Positions 9,425 to 18,073 of a stretch of DNA of 64,000 nt are shown one piece after another. Below the pieces are notes generated by a model. The model was not told where the DNA came from and searched no databases. It worked only from the letters and a program-made list of their open reading frames with translations. The position numbers and the translations under genes are program-made. Position 1 is the stretch's first letter. Each line of letters begins with the position of its first letter. The DNA comes from JAPKZH01 sp963715635 (GTDB lineage Bacteria; Acidobacteriota; Aminicenantia; Aminicenantales; UBA4085): positions 124,001 through 188,000 of the forward strand of contig OY970261.1 of NCBI GenBank assembly GCA_963715635.1. Reading direction: 5' to 3'.

Positions 9425-10120
9425 CTATTGATTTTTGGCGATTTCTTCTTGAAGCTTCTGTTCGAGTTCCTGAGGGTGATGACGGCAGCTATATTCGATG
9501 TGGCTCGAAGAGCGGTGCGCTTTGTCATAATCCCAGCCCTGGGCCATGAGATGGCGTTCGTGGAGCTCGTGGAGCAGCACGTATTTTAGCTCACTGGGCT
9601 GGAGGTCGTCGTCCAGCCAGACTTCTCCCGGGGGGACAAAAGGATAGACTTTGTCGTGCCCGCCCTCGGTGTAATCTATAAAAAATAGGTCCCGGACGAG
9701 CTCGCCGTTGACAATCCAGACCTTGACGCCGCCGCCGCTGTATTTTTCGAGAAGCTGCTTGTGAACCCTCGGAAGGTAGTCCTCTTTTTTGAGATGGGGC
9801 TGGATTTTCTTCTTGATGAAATCGACCTTTCTCCGCTCTTTGATCTCGGCCTTATCCGCCTGGGCCAAGGCATCGTCGTAAGGATAGCCCTCCGCCATAA
9901 GCCGGTTTTCGATGAGCATGTGGTGGATGAAAAATTCCTCCTCACCGGGCGTGCGCTCGTGGTCGATCCAGAACTCATGGGCCGGGATGAATCGGAAGCG
10001 GAGGTGCTGGCCGAAGTTGGTGAACTCCTCGTCGAGGTGGTCTCGGATGTACTTGCCGTCGACGAGATAGACGTTGGAATTGGAAATCGTACCGATTTTT
10101 TGAAGGTATGGTTTGTCCAT
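9425..10120 (-). CDS. Uncharacterised protein with an internally duplicated HExLHER-type domain
   Basis: The 231-aa soluble product has two copies of one domain. Copy 1 spans about residues 16-95 (VYLVDGKYIRD, FIPAHEFWID, IENRLMAEGYPYDDA). Copy 2 spans about 132-209 (VWIVNGELVRD, FVPPGEVWLD, LLHELHERHLMAQGWDYDKAH). Copy 2 has H184-E185-x-x-H188-E189, which resembles a zinc-metallopeptidase HExxH; copy 1 has a degenerate version with HH at 66-67 and E71. I do not recognise a named family. The minus-strand gene stands alone between the TPR gene and a terminator, with its own candidate extended -10 element. Confidence 0.75.
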   Translation of the reverse strand: MDKPYLQKIGTISNSNVYLVDGKYIRDHLDEEFTNFGQHLRFRFIPAHEFWIDHERTPGEEEFFIHHMLIENRLMAEGYPYDDALAQADKAEIKERRKVDFIKKKIQPHLKKEDYLPRVHKQLLEKYSGGGVKVWIVNGELVRDLFFIDYTEGGHDKVYPFVPPGEVWLDDDLQPSELKYVLLHELHERHLMAQGWDYDKAHRSSSHIEYSCRHHPQELEQKLQEEIAKNQ

Positions 10121-10129
10121 GGCGATTGT

Positions 10130-10138
10130 ATTGTAGCA
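10130..10138 (-). promoter_or_regulatory. Candidate extended -10 element for the 9425-10120 gene
   Basis: On the minus strand TGCTACAAT fits an extended -10 (TGn plus TACAAT). It ends only nine bases before the ATG at 10120, so any transcript from it would have almost no leader. Confidence 0.35.
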
Positions 10139-10139
10139 T

Positions 10140-10187
10140 AAAAAAAGGGAACGCGGCTCGCTCGCCTCGAAGCGAGTCGCATTCCCT
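10140..10187 (-). terminator. Rho-independent terminator of the sigma/anti-sigma/secretin-like operon
   Basis: Arms 10146-10162 and 10171-10187 pair over 17 bases with two mismatches around an 8-base loop. Read on the minus strand the stem is followed by seven T residues (10146-10140). It sits 25 bases past the stop of the last gene of the operon. Confidence 0.85.
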
Positions 10188-10212
10188 GATCGGGGAGCGG
10201 TGCGTCTGTCTT

Positions 10213-10944
10213 TTATTTGACGACTTTTCCGGAGATGATGAGGATGAGGCCCTTGTCGCTGCCGCCCGCCATTTTCGAGACTCCGACGACGGTTTTCTCT
10301 CCAGATTTCATGGTCAGGGTGGTCGCGATCAGGTAATTTTGGGGAGTATTGGAAAGGGTCATGGAGAACCCCAGCCGGATCTCGGCCTGGATATTTTCTT
10401 CTTTTTCGTCTTTGATGTACTTGGGCCGGAGAGAAAGCGAGTATTCCCCGTTTTTCCCGAAGCGGACCTGAGAATCCTCTCTCTCCATGGTCCGGACCAG
10501 CGTCGTGTCCAGGAGCGAAAAATTTTTATATCGCAAGAGATTTCTTATCTCTTTGATGACGGGATCGCTCTTCAAGGAGTCATCCGTCTTTTCTTCGACG
10601 GATTCGGAGCCGAGGACGAGTTGGATCGTGAACAGGAGCTCGGCCGGCTTGACGTCAACGTTTTTGATCAAGGCGACCATTTTTTCCACGAGGTCGGGCG
10701 TATCGCTGATAACCACCAGGTTGTTCTTGTTGGCATCGCGGGCCATGCTCAGGCTGCCGTCGCGGCTGCGGTAGGATTGGAGCAGCATCATAATATCGGT
10801 GGCGTCGATGTATTTCAGCTTAATCAGCTCTTTCCGCAACGGGGGCGGGGCACTCTTCTGCTGGACGTCGTCCTCGGCGAACAGCCATCCCGAAGCGATG
10901 AATAGGCAGGCGCCGGCCAAGGCCAACCGGGCGAATCTTTTCAT
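10213..10944 (-). CDS. Short secretin-like (NolW-type) periplasmic protein
   Basis: The product of 243 aa has a signal peptide (MKRFARLALAGACLFIASGW). A segment LIKLKYIDATDIMMLL then NLVVISDTPDLVEKMVALIKNVD matches secretin short/N1-type domains. The C-terminus, with MKSGEKTVVGVSKMAGG then GLILIISG, resembles the start of the secretin beta domain, but it is far too short to form an outer-membrane channel. ATG 10944 is chosen over an upstream GTG-type start because GGAGA lies nine bases before it and it overlaps the anti-sigma stop by four bases. Third gene of the ECF sigma operon, so it may be a target or sensor of that stress circuit. Function unproven. Confidence 0.75.
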   Translation of the reverse strand: MKRFARLALAGACLFIASGWLFAEDDVQQKSAPPPLRKELIKLKYIDATDIMMLLQSYRSRDGSLSMARDANKNNLVVISDTPDLVEKMVALIKNVDVKPAELLFTIQLVLGSESVEEKTDDSLKSDPVIKEIRNLLRYKNFSLLDTTLVRTMEREDSQVRFGKNGEYSLSLRPKYIKDEKEENIQAEIRLGFSMTLSNTPQNYLIATTLTMKSGEKTVVGVSKMAGGSDKGLILIISGKVVK

Positions 10945-11453
10945 TGTTGATTCTCCTTCCATTCAAAGTTTTTGTTGAAAAACCAAACGATCTTGAGACC
11001 GGTCTCTTGCGAAACAATCGTCATCGACAAAACGTCCTGTCCTGCCGGTTTCTGTTGGGCCGTCCTCTGGGATCGGCCAAGGGAAACGGGGCGCTCCTCA
11101 GATTTGAAGGGCAGTCTTTTATTGAGCAGAAACATGCCGGCGGCAAAAACGAGAAGAGCCAGGCCGAAGGCAAAGGCCGGCTTTTGGACCAACCCCCACG
11201 TTGTTTTTCTCTTTTCCACTTTGACGCCCGTCACGTGGCTCAGCATCCGCCGCCATTCGGTGTCCGTCCAGTCCCTGAGGGCTTCGGTCCGGGCCAGGTC
11301 CTTGGCCGCATGGAGCGCGAGGGCTATCTCCTGGGCCTCTTTGCGGCAGGCGGCGCATGTCTCGAGGTGGGCTTTCACCGTTCGCGTCTTCTTCCGAGTG
11401 AGATCGTTTCCGGCCAGCAGGGGAAGGAGTTTTTTTACTTTTTTGCACGTCAT
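10941..11453 (-). CDS. Membrane anti-sigma factor with zinc-finger (ZAS-type) domain
   Basis: The 170-aa product has an N-terminal H29-x3-C33-x2-C36 motif with C3 upstream, the pattern of zinc-binding anti-sigma domains (zf-HC2), followed by one transmembrane helix around residues 90-110 (AFAFGLALLVFAAGMFLL) and a periplasmic tail. Such proteins hold a cognate ECF sigma factor at the membrane until a signal releases it. It overlaps the sigma gene by four bases upstream and the secretin-like gene by four bases downstream. Confidence 0.88.
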   Translation of the reverse strand: MTCKKVKKLLPLLAGNDLTRKKTRTVKAHLETCAACRKEAQEIALALHAAKDLARTEALRDWTDTEWRRMLSHVTGVKVEKRKTTWGLVQKPAFAFGLALLVFAAGMFLLNKRLPFKSEERPVSLGRSQRTAQQKPAGQDVLSMTIVSQETGLKIVWFFNKNFEWKENQQ

Positions 11454-12022
11454 CGCCGGACCTCCACCAGGGATGGATATTTTTCTTTGATCCGCTCCTG
11501 GATCTTTCTGCGCGCCGCCGATAGATGGACCCGGACCGAGACCGATGAGCAGCCCAGGACATGGGCGCTTTCTTTAATGTTCAGGCCTTCAATGTCTCTC
11601 AGGAGAAACACTTCTCTTTCCCGGTCCGTCAGACCGTCCAGGCAGTCCATGAGCTGTGACCGCAATTCTTGATCAAGCTGATGTTCCTCGGGATTGCCTT
11701 CTGAGGTCGTGGGAACCTTATCCACAGGCAGGTCCAGCCGCAGCCGTTCCTGAACGACCTGCTTGTTCTTGAGGTTCCTGGCCGTATTGATCAAGATCTG
11801 ATAGATCCAATTCCTGAAGCTTCTCCGGACGTTGACCTTCCCTAAATATTTGAACGCCCTTAAGAATGTCTCCTGCGAGGTCTCCTTGGCGTCCTCCCAG
11901 TTCCGGGTGATCCGGTAGGCCAGGCTGAGGAGCGGCTGCCGATAGGGGGTAATGAGTGGCTCAAACGCATCGAGGTCTCCGTTCAGGACTCGTTCGACCA
12001 AAGCGCGCTCCTTATCATCCAT
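11450..12022 (-). CDS. ECF-type RNA polymerase sigma factor
   Basis: The 190-aa product has a sigma-2 region (residues about 20-90, AYRITRNWEDAKETSQETFLRAFKYL) and a sigma-4 region (about 120-180, LTDREREVFLLRDIEGLNIKESA). It lacks regions 1 and 3, as in RpoE-like ECF factors, and would direct transcription of an envelope-related regulon. First gene of a three-gene, tightly overlapping minus-strand operon with its anti-sigma factor. Confidence 0.93.
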   Translation of the reverse strand: MDDKERALVERVLNGDLDAFEPLITPYRQPLLSLAYRITRNWEDAKETSQETFLRAFKYLGKVNVRRSFRNWIYQILINTARNLKNKQVVQERLRLDLPVDKVPTTSEGNPEEHQLDQELRSQLMDCLDGLTDREREVFLLRDIEGLNIKESAHVLGCSSVSVRVHLSAARRKIQERIKEKYPSLVEVRR

Positions 12023-12032
12023 TTCACATAAG

Positions 12033-12062
12033 AGTATATCTTGAACGCGGTCGTTATGTTAA
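12033..12062 (-). promoter_or_regulatory. Sigma-70-type promoter of the ECF sigma operon
   Basis: On the minus strand TTAACA (12062-12057) and TATACT (12038-12033) are 18 bases apart, ten bases before the sigma gene ATG. Confidence 0.5.
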
Positions 12063-12118
12063 GACTCAAAATCGGGAGATCCCGGCCGGAGGTGCCGTGA
12101 CAGGACCCATTCCCGCTA

Positions 12119-12147
12119 TTGACACTGACAGGCCTCCCGGTTATAAG
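12119..12147 (+). promoter_or_regulatory. Sigma-70-type promoter of the HerA-like ATPase gene
   Basis: TTGACA (12119-12124) and TATAAG (12142-12147) are separated by 17 bases and lie 26 bases upstream of the ATG at 12174. Confidence 0.6.
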
Positions 12148-12173
12148 GATAGCCTGGAGGAAAACAAGGGACG

Positions 12174-13709
12174 ATGAGCGACGCAACACAACTCTTAATC
12201 GCTAAAGGCCAGAAGGAGCTCTACCTCCTTCCCAGGATGGCCAACCGGCATGGACTGGTGGCTGGCGCCACGGGGACGGGCAAAACCGTTTCCCTGCAGG
12301 TCATGGCGGAGAATTTCAGCCGGGTCGGCGTGACCGTTTTTATGGCGGATGTCAAGGGTGACCTCTCGGGCATCAGCCAGCCCGGGTCCCCGACGCCGAA
12401 GATCGCCGAGCGCATCAAGCAGCTCAAGCTGGCCGATTATGCCTTCGCCGGCTGTCCCGTGACATTTTGGGATATTTTCGGCGAACAGGGGCATCCCGTC
12501 CGCACCACGATCAGCGAAATGGGTCCCTTGCTCTTGAGCCGCCTCTTCAACCTGAATGAAGTCCAGGCCGGCGTGCTCTCCCTCGTTTTCAAGATCGCCG
12601 ATGACAACGGGCTCCTCCTGCTCGATACCAAAGACCTGCGGGCCATGCTCCAGTTCGCGGGCGACAATGCCGAATCCTTCACCACGGAGTATGGACGCAT
12701 CTCTGCGGCCAGCGTGGGCGCCATCCAGCGCTCGCTTCTAGAGCTCGAGACCCAGGGCGGCGATCAGCTCTTCGGCGAACCCGCCCTGAACCTGGACGAT
12801 TTCTTGCAGACCGAAAGCGGGGGACGGGGGATGATCAACATCTTGGCCGCCGACAAGCTGATGCAGTCTCCGAAAATGTATGCGACATTCCTGCTTTGGC
12901 TGCTGGCCGAGCTTTTTGAACGAATGCCCGAGGTGGGGGACATGGATAAACCCAAGCTCGTCCTCTTCTGCGATGAGGCCCACCTTTTATTCACGGATGC
13001 CCCGCAAGTGCTGCTCCAGAAGATCGAGCAGATCGTCCGCCTGATCCGGTCCAAAGGCATCGGCGTCTATTTCGTGACGCAAAATCCTCTCGACATCCCG
13101 GACGTCGTCCTGGGCCAATTGGGAAACCGCATCCAGCACGCCCTGCGGGCATTCACGCCGCGCGACCAGAAGGCAGTCCGGGCGGCCGCCGAAACCATGC
13201 GCGCCAACCCCAAGCTGGATGTTGAAAAAGTCATCGGCGAGCTGGCCGTCGGAGAAGCGCTCGTCTCCTTCCTTGATGAAAAAGGCCAGCCGGGTATCGT
13301 TGAGCGGGCGTTCGTCGTGCCGCCCAAAAGCCAGATCGGGCCGATCACTCCGGATGCGCGACGGCAGATGGTTTCCCGTTCGGTCCTCTACGGCCATTAC
13401 GAAAAGGTCATCGACAGGGAATCAGCCTTTGAGAGACTCCGCGCCCGCGCCGAAAAATTTACCCAGCCTGGACAGCCGCCCCAGCCTCAACCTCCCGCGC
13501 CCGGGCAGCCGTCTTATCCCAGCGGGTATCCGCCGCCGCCGACTTATCCTCCATCCCAAGCGCCGCGCCCGCCGCGGCCCGTCGGCAGGCCCAGGGATAC
13601 GCTGTTTGAAGCTATGGCCAAGAGTACGGTGCGCTCCATCGGAAGCTCTGTGGGCCGACAGATCGTCCGCGGAGTATTGGGCTCGATCCTGGGCGGAGGG
13701 CGGAGATAG
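12174..13709 (+). CDS. HerA-like P-loop ATPase of the DUF853/YjgR family
   Basis: The 511-aa product begins with a short segment followed by a Walker A, GATGTGKT at about 31-38, then MADVKGDLSGISQPG, a Walker B with LVLFCDEAHLLF (about 261-272), an arginine/sensor region VTQNPLDIPDVVLGQLGNRIQHALRAF and a Pro-rich linker (about 430-470) before a basic C-terminal tail with SSVGRQIVRGVLGSILGGGRR. This is the layout of the widespread YjgR/DUF853 family, related to the DNA translocase HerA; its physiological role is unsettled. Monocistronic-looking, with its own promoter. Confidence 0.88.
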   Translation: MSDATQLLIAKGQKELYLLPRMANRHGLVAGATGTGKTVSLQVMAENFSRVGVTVFMADVKGDLSGISQPGSPTPKIAERIKQLKLADYAFAGCPVTFWDIFGEQGHPVRTTISEMGPLLLSRLFNLNEVQAGVLSLVFKIADDNGLLLLDTKDLRAMLQFAGDNAESFTTEYGRISAASVGAIQRSLLELETQGGDQLFGEPALNLDDFLQTESGGRGMINILAADKLMQSPKMYATFLLWLLAELFERMPEVGDMDKPKLVLFCDEAHLLFTDAPQVLLQKIEQIVRLIRSKGIGVYFVTQNPLDIPDVVLGQLGNRIQHALRAFTPRDQKAVRAAAETMRANPKLDVEKVIGELAVGEALVSFLDEKGQPGIVERAFVVPPKSQIGPITPDARRQMVSRSVLYGHYEKVIDRESAFERLRARAEKFTQPGQPPQPQPPAPGQPSYPSGYPPPPTYPPSQAPRPPRPVGRPRDTLFEAMAKSTVRSIGSSVGRQIVRGVLGSILGGGRR

Positions 13710-13914
13710 ATTTTTCTCCGCTAATTTTATTCTGGGCTCCAGCTGCGACCTCCCCCAGCAGACCCCGTTGGAGAATATCCATGCCTTTATGGACGCCGGC
13801 CGTTCTGGTTTTTAGGAAAAGCCTTAGTGGGTGCAATCCACCAGTGAGAAAAAAGCGGGCGCTGCATCGTTATTCCATGTGACGCTGCCTTCGTCGTCGA
13901 GGTGCCAACCCAAC

Positions 13915-14889
13915 ATGGACCGCCTGTATCCCGATGTGTCCCTGATCGGAAGAAGCGAGGCCTTCGGCCAAATCCAGAGCCTTATCGATAAGGTCAAGGA
14001 CCTGAATGCGCCAGTCTCCATTTCCGGGGAGAGCGGCACCGGCAAGGAGCTCATCGCCAGGGCCATCCATTTCCGCGGCGTCCGTCGCCATGGCCAGTTT
14101 GTGGCGGTCAACTGCGGAGCGATCCCCGAGCACCTTCTCGAGAGTGAATTGTTCGGCTACGCTCGAGGGTCGTTTACCGGGGCGGTGCGCGATAAGACCG
14201 GCCTGATCGAGGAAGCCGATGCCGGAACATTTTTCCTGGATGAGATCGGGGACCTTTCTCTTCAGCTTCAGGCAAAGCTCCTGCGCCTGCTCCAGGAAAA
14301 AGAGATCAGGAGAATCGGCGAGAACCGGACGCGTCCCGTCGATGTCCGCTTTATCAGCGCCACCAATAAAGACATTGAGAAGGAAGTCGAGTCCGGCCGT
14401 TTTCGGGAGGACCTGTACTACCGCCTGCGAATCATCACCATCGACATCCCTCCGCTCCGGGAGAGGCGGGACGACCTGGTGCTGCTCATGGACTATTTCA
14501 TCGAGAAATACAGCCGGGAAATCAGGAACGACAGGGTCTTTTTTTCGCCGCGTGTCCAGGAATTGTTCTTCCATTATCCATGGCCCGGCAATGTCCGGGA
14601 ACTCCAGAACGAGATCCAGAGGTGCATCATTTTGTGCGGCGAGGAAAAGCTCGTTCGCGAAGAGCATCTCTCGCCCAAGCTCAATCCGGGCGGCCAGGCC
14701 GCCGCCGGCTCTCCCTTCAATTTTTTCGAGGCCAAGGCGGATTTCGTGCGGCGCTTCCTCAACCAGGCGCTGTTGCGCACCAATTTCAACAAGGCCAGGA
14801 CCGCCGAGGAAATCGGGCTGTCGAGACAGGGCCTGTTCAAACTGCTGAAAAAATACAAGATCGAGGTCTCGCCGGATTCCAAGAACTAG
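13915..14889 (+). CDS. Free-standing sigma-54-dependent transcriptional activator (PspF-like)
   Basis: The product, 324 aa from ATG 13915, consists of an AAA+ domain and a Fis-type helix-turn-helix only. Visible motifs are Walker A GESGTGKE, the sigma-54 contact loop GSFTGA (normally GAFTGA), Walker B FFLDEIGD and WPGNVRELQNEI, then a C-terminal HTH around TAEEIGLSRQGLFKLLKKY. No receiver, PAS or GAF domain precedes the AAA+ domain, so activity must be set by a partner protein, as for PspF with PspA. The frame is open to GTG 13831, but those 28 extra residues look non-coding; the chosen start has GAGG 12 bases upstream. Confidence 0.85.
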   Translation: MDRLYPDVSLIGRSEAFGQIQSLIDKVKDLNAPVSISGESGTGKELIARAIHFRGVRRHGQFVAVNCGAIPEHLLESELFGYARGSFTGAVRDKTGLIEEADAGTFFLDEIGDLSLQLQAKLLRLLQEKEIRRIGENRTRPVDVRFISATNKDIEKEVESGRFREDLYYRLRIITIDIPPLRERRDDLVLLMDYFIEKYSREIRNDRVFFSPRVQELFFHYPWPGNVRELQNEIQRCIILCGEEKLVREEHLSPKLNPGGQAAAGSPFNFFEAKADFVRRFLNQALLRTNFNKARTAEEIGLSRQGLFKLLKKYKIEVSPDSKN

Positions 14890-14932
14890 CGATCCCTTCA
14901 TTTTTTGCCGGTTTTCTGTTAAATTTGATAGG

Positions 14933-15202
14933 ATGAGCACCGACCAGGAAAAAGTCTTTGAAGTCACCTGCCCCTGCTGCCAAGCCACGCTGTGGGTGGA
15001 CCCCTCGGCGCAGAGCGTGATCAAATCCGAGAAGGGTGCCAAAAAAAAGGCATCCCTGGACGACCTCCTGCTGAAGGAAAAGAAGAAGAAGGAGGGGTTC
15101 GAGCACAAGTTCGAGGCGACGGCCGAGATCGAGAAGCAGAAGCGCCAAAAGGCAAAAGAAAAATTCGCCAAGGCCTTCGGCGACTTGGACAAGACGGATT
15201 GA
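14933..15202 (+). CDS. Small Cys-containing, lysine-rich protein
   Basis: The 89-aa product starts MSTDQEKVFEVTCPCCQATLWVD: a CPCC motif (C13, C15, C16) on a short beta-like segment similar to a zinc-ribbon half, then a highly charged helix rich in Lys and Glu (residues about 30-80). No named family is recognised. It begins 43 bases after the sigma-54 activator, on the same strand, and may be co-transcribed with it. Confidence 0.65.
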   Translation: MSTDQEKVFEVTCPCCQATLWVDPSAQSVIKSEKGAKKKASLDDLLLKEKKKKEGFEHKFEATAEIEKQKRQKAKEKFAKAFGDLDKTD

Positions 15203-15218
15203 TGGCTGGGGCCGGCCG

Positions 15219-16637
15219 TCAGCTGCCGGCCTGTGTTTCGTCGTCCCGGATTTTTGGCGCCATGGTGAATCCTGTCGCTCCGTATAGCGCCAGGATGACA
15301 ATGGCCGCATAGTTGGCGATGGCCCAGGGGAGATAGGAAAACACCTCAACGCCCAGGGTCCCCTTGATATAAACGCCGGCCATGCTCCAGGGAATCAGGG
15401 GGACGATAATGCCTCCGCATTCATCGATGATCCGCGATAAATTCTTGGCCGCCAGGCCCCTTTTTTTATAGGCGGGAGCGAGGAGGTCGCCGGGGATAAT
15501 CACGGACAGATAGGAGCTTCCGGTGACCAGGGCCGTCACCACGCACGAGCCGATGGTCACCGAGACAAGGCTCCCCACTTTCTTGGCCAATTTCATGACC
15601 CGATCGAGGATGATCGAAAGCATACCCGTCTTCTGCATGATGCCGCCGAAGCTGAATGCAGTGAATGCCACGAGCTGTGTTTCCATCATGCTCATCAAAC
15701 CGCCCCGCGATAGCAGCCTATCGACGACATCGACTCCCGTCCGAGCGGGGTAGCCCGTGTTCCACGCCTGGGCGATCAGCGGAATGGAGGCTTTTTGGAA
15801 GATCACGGCCAGGACGCCGGCGACGAGCGAGGACAAGAGCATGCCGGGAATGGTCGGTCTTTTTGTAAAGGCCAGATAGAATACGATGATCATAGGTAGG
15901 AGCAGCACGACGTTAAACTTGAAATTCTTCTTGAGCGTTTCCAGAATGAGCGTCATGGTCTGGGATTCAATCGGTTTGGCTTGGTATCTTAAACCGACGA
16001 AGAAATAGACAGCCAGGCTGAAAAGCCAGCCGGGGACCGCCGACCAGACCATATGCTTGATGTGGTCGAAAAGATTGGCGCCGACGGTCACGGCCGCCAG
16101 ATTTGGGATATCGGAGAATGGGGACATTTTATCGCCGAAATACGCGCCGGCGACGATCGCGCCGGCGGCCGCCCCCAGTGGGACGCCAAGCCCCATGGCG
16201 ATGCCGATAAAGGCGACTCCGACGGTGCCGATCGTCCCCCAAGAAGTCCCTGTGGCCAAGGCCGTGATGCTGCAGACAAGACAGGCCGTGAACAGAAAAA
16301 ATTTAGGCGAGATGAGCTTGAGACCGTAGTAGATGACCATCGGAATCGTGCCGCAGGCCATCCAGGCGCCGATGAGAATGCCGACGGTCAGCATGATCAG
16401 GATGGCCGGCATGGCTTTATGGATGCTGTCCACGATTCCCCTCTCCATGTCTTTCCAGCTGAAGCGCAGGATCCACCCCAGGCATCCTGTCAAGAAGGCT
16501 GCGGCGACCAGCAAGACCTGAGGCCGGATTTTGTAAACGCCGTAACCGACTCCCAGGAGCAAGCCCATGGCTATCATAGGGAGCAGCGCCACTCCGAGAG
16601 ACGGCGTTTTCTGCGGAACATTTTTTTCGGATCCCAT
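15219..16637 (-). CDS. nhaC: NhaC-family Na+/H+ antiporter
   Basis: The product of 472 aa has about 12 membrane segments and the NhaC-type motifs TGTSWGTIGTVGVAFIGIA and AGAYFGDKMSPFSDI, characteristic of antiporters that expel Na+ (sometimes with malate or amine exchange). ATG 16637 is preferred over the in-frame ATG at 16661 because AAAGGA lies eight bases before it. It follows the isoaspartyl dipeptidase gene by 30 bases on the same strand. Confidence 0.9.
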   Translation of the reverse strand: MGSEKNVPQKTPSLGVALLPMIAMGLLLGVGYGVYKIRPQVLLVAAAFLTGCLGWILRFSWKDMERGIVDSIHKAMPAILIMLTVGILIGAWMACGTIPMVIYYGLKLISPKFFLFTACLVCSITALATGTSWGTIGTVGVAFIGIAMGLGVPLGAAAGAIVAGAYFGDKMSPFSDIPNLAAVTVGANLFDHIKHMVWSAVPGWLFSLAVYFFVGLRYQAKPIESQTMTLILETLKKNFKFNVVLLLPMIIVFYLAFTKRPTIPGMLLSSLVAGVLAVIFQKASIPLIAQAWNTGYPARTGVDVVDRLLSRGGLMSMMETQLVAFTAFSFGGIMQKTGMLSIILDRVMKLAKKVGSLVSVTIGSCVVTALVTGSSYLSVIIPGDLLAPAYKKRGLAAKNLSRIIDECGGIIVPLIPWSMAGVYIKGTLGVEVFSYLPWAIANYAAIVILALYGATGFTMAPKIRDDETQAGS

Positions 16638-16667
16638 GTTCGTATCCTTTCTCAGTGACATGATCGG

Positions 16668-17843
16668 TTATGATCGGCTGAAGGTGCTTTTGGCCAAGAG
16701 ACGGCCGTCGGCCATCATGATGCGGCCTTTGGCAATCACATCCGTGAGATGATGGTCTCGGTCGAGCAGGATGAGGTCCGCGTCTTTTCCCGCCTCAAGG
16801 GCCCCTTTCCGGCCGAGCTTGTAAAACCGGGCCGGGTTGGCGGAAAAAAGATGGGCCGCCTGCTCGGTGTCCAGGATTTTTCTCCGGATCAAGGACCGGA
16901 ATTTTTCAAAGAGAGTCTTTTGGGTGGCGATGGTCAGGCCGACCAGGTTTCCCAGCTTGTCAAAAACAGGAAGGCTGCCGTTGCTGTCCGAGCTGACTGT
17001 GATCTGGCTCAACGGCGCTTTTTTTTCAAGACAGCGAAGGACGGCGGTTTCCACGCTCACATCGGAATCGCTCTCTTTTTCCGGGTCCACGCCGGCCGTT
17101 AAATCCACCGTCCCGCCCGCGAGCGCATAATCGACGGCCTCCTCGAGCAGCCGGCGGTTGCGATTGACATGGGTGGGAATGACCTGGCTGGCCGGGATTT
17201 CGGTCTCTTGGATCAGGCGGAACAAGAACTCCAGTCCCCGCCGCCCGTCACCCAGATGGAGATGAAGCACGCCCGCCTTGCCGCCGAGCAGCCCGCCCAC
17301 GCGGCATTCGGCGGCGAGGCGGGCGATATCTTCAAACACCGGCTGGGCGGAGCGGTGGTCTGAAATGGCGATTTCGCCCGCGCCGATGACCTTATCAATA
17401 AGGACCAAGTCGGACCGCACGCTGCCGGTGATTGTTTTTACGGGAATTTCGTACGATCCGGAAAAGATGTAGGTTGTGACGCCCTCGATCTCAAGGGCCC
17501 GGGCCTTGGCCAAGAGGGATTCCATATGGCGGCTGACGCCGTCCGTTCCCAGGCAGCCGACGAGCGTCGTCACTCCGCTGGAAATGATCTCCTCGATAGC
17601 GATTTCGGGCGCCCGTGTCGACGGACCTCCTTCTCCGCCGCCGCCCAGGATATGGACGTGGCTGTCAATCAGTCCGGGAAGAACAAGCTTGTCCCGGGCG
17701 TCGAAGGTTCGGACCTCGATGCCCTGGATCTTGATGGACTCCGGCTCGGCGACGGCGGCGATCTGATCTCCGGCGAGCAGGATGTCTTTTATCCCGAGCG
17801 GTTGCGGCCCAAAAACCAATCCCCGGCGGATGAGCGTAATCAC
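16668..17843 (-). CDS. iadA: Isoaspartyl (beta-aspartyl) dipeptidase
   Basis: The 391-aa product is an amidohydrolase-fold enzyme. Motifs include PGLIDSHVHILGGGGEGG (metal-binding HxH and the IadA glycine run), the GVTTLVGCLGTDG segment, LHLHLGDG, THVNRN and SSDSNGSLP. IadA hydrolyses isoaspartyl dipeptides from damaged or dietary proteins. The start is GTG 17843, set by an AAGGAGG six bases upstream. Co-directional with nhaC. Confidence 0.92.
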   Translation of the reverse strand: MITLIRRGLVFGPQPLGIKDILLAGDQIAAVAEPESIKIQGIEVRTFDARDKLVLPGLIDSHVHILGGGGEGGPSTRAPEIAIEEIISSGVTTLVGCLGTDGVSRHMESLLAKARALEIEGVTTYIFSGSYEIPVKTITGSVRSDLVLIDKVIGAGEIAISDHRSAQPVFEDIARLAAECRVGGLLGGKAGVLHLHLGDGRRGLEFLFRLIQETEIPASQVIPTHVNRNRRLLEEAVDYALAGGTVDLTAGVDPEKESDSDVSVETAVLRCLEKKAPLSQITVSSDSNGSLPVFDKLGNLVGLTIATQKTLFEKFRSLIRRKILDTEQAAHLFSANPARFYKLGRKGALEAGKDADLILLDRDHHLTDVIAKGRIMMADGRLLAKSTFSRS

Positions 17844-18073
17844 GGCGGCCTCCTTGAGACAAGATACCTAGTGCTAAATTATCATGACTGTTTTCCATTG
17901 ACAAGGACCTCGGCCTCTTTGCCGAAGGCGCGAATAGAGATCTGGGTCCTTCGGGCATCACAGGGCAACATCCGTACCTCCCATTCATTTCCCCGATTCC
18001 ATGAAGGAGTCGTTCCCCACGATTTCCCTGTTTATAGAAAAATCTCTAGTTTTAGGATAAAATGAGGTCCACC

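Noticed and set aside
13870..15192. 440-aa minus-strand frame opposite the sigma-54 activator
   Set aside because: The plus strand encodes clear AAA+ motifs across the same bases; the minus frame is an antisense shadow.
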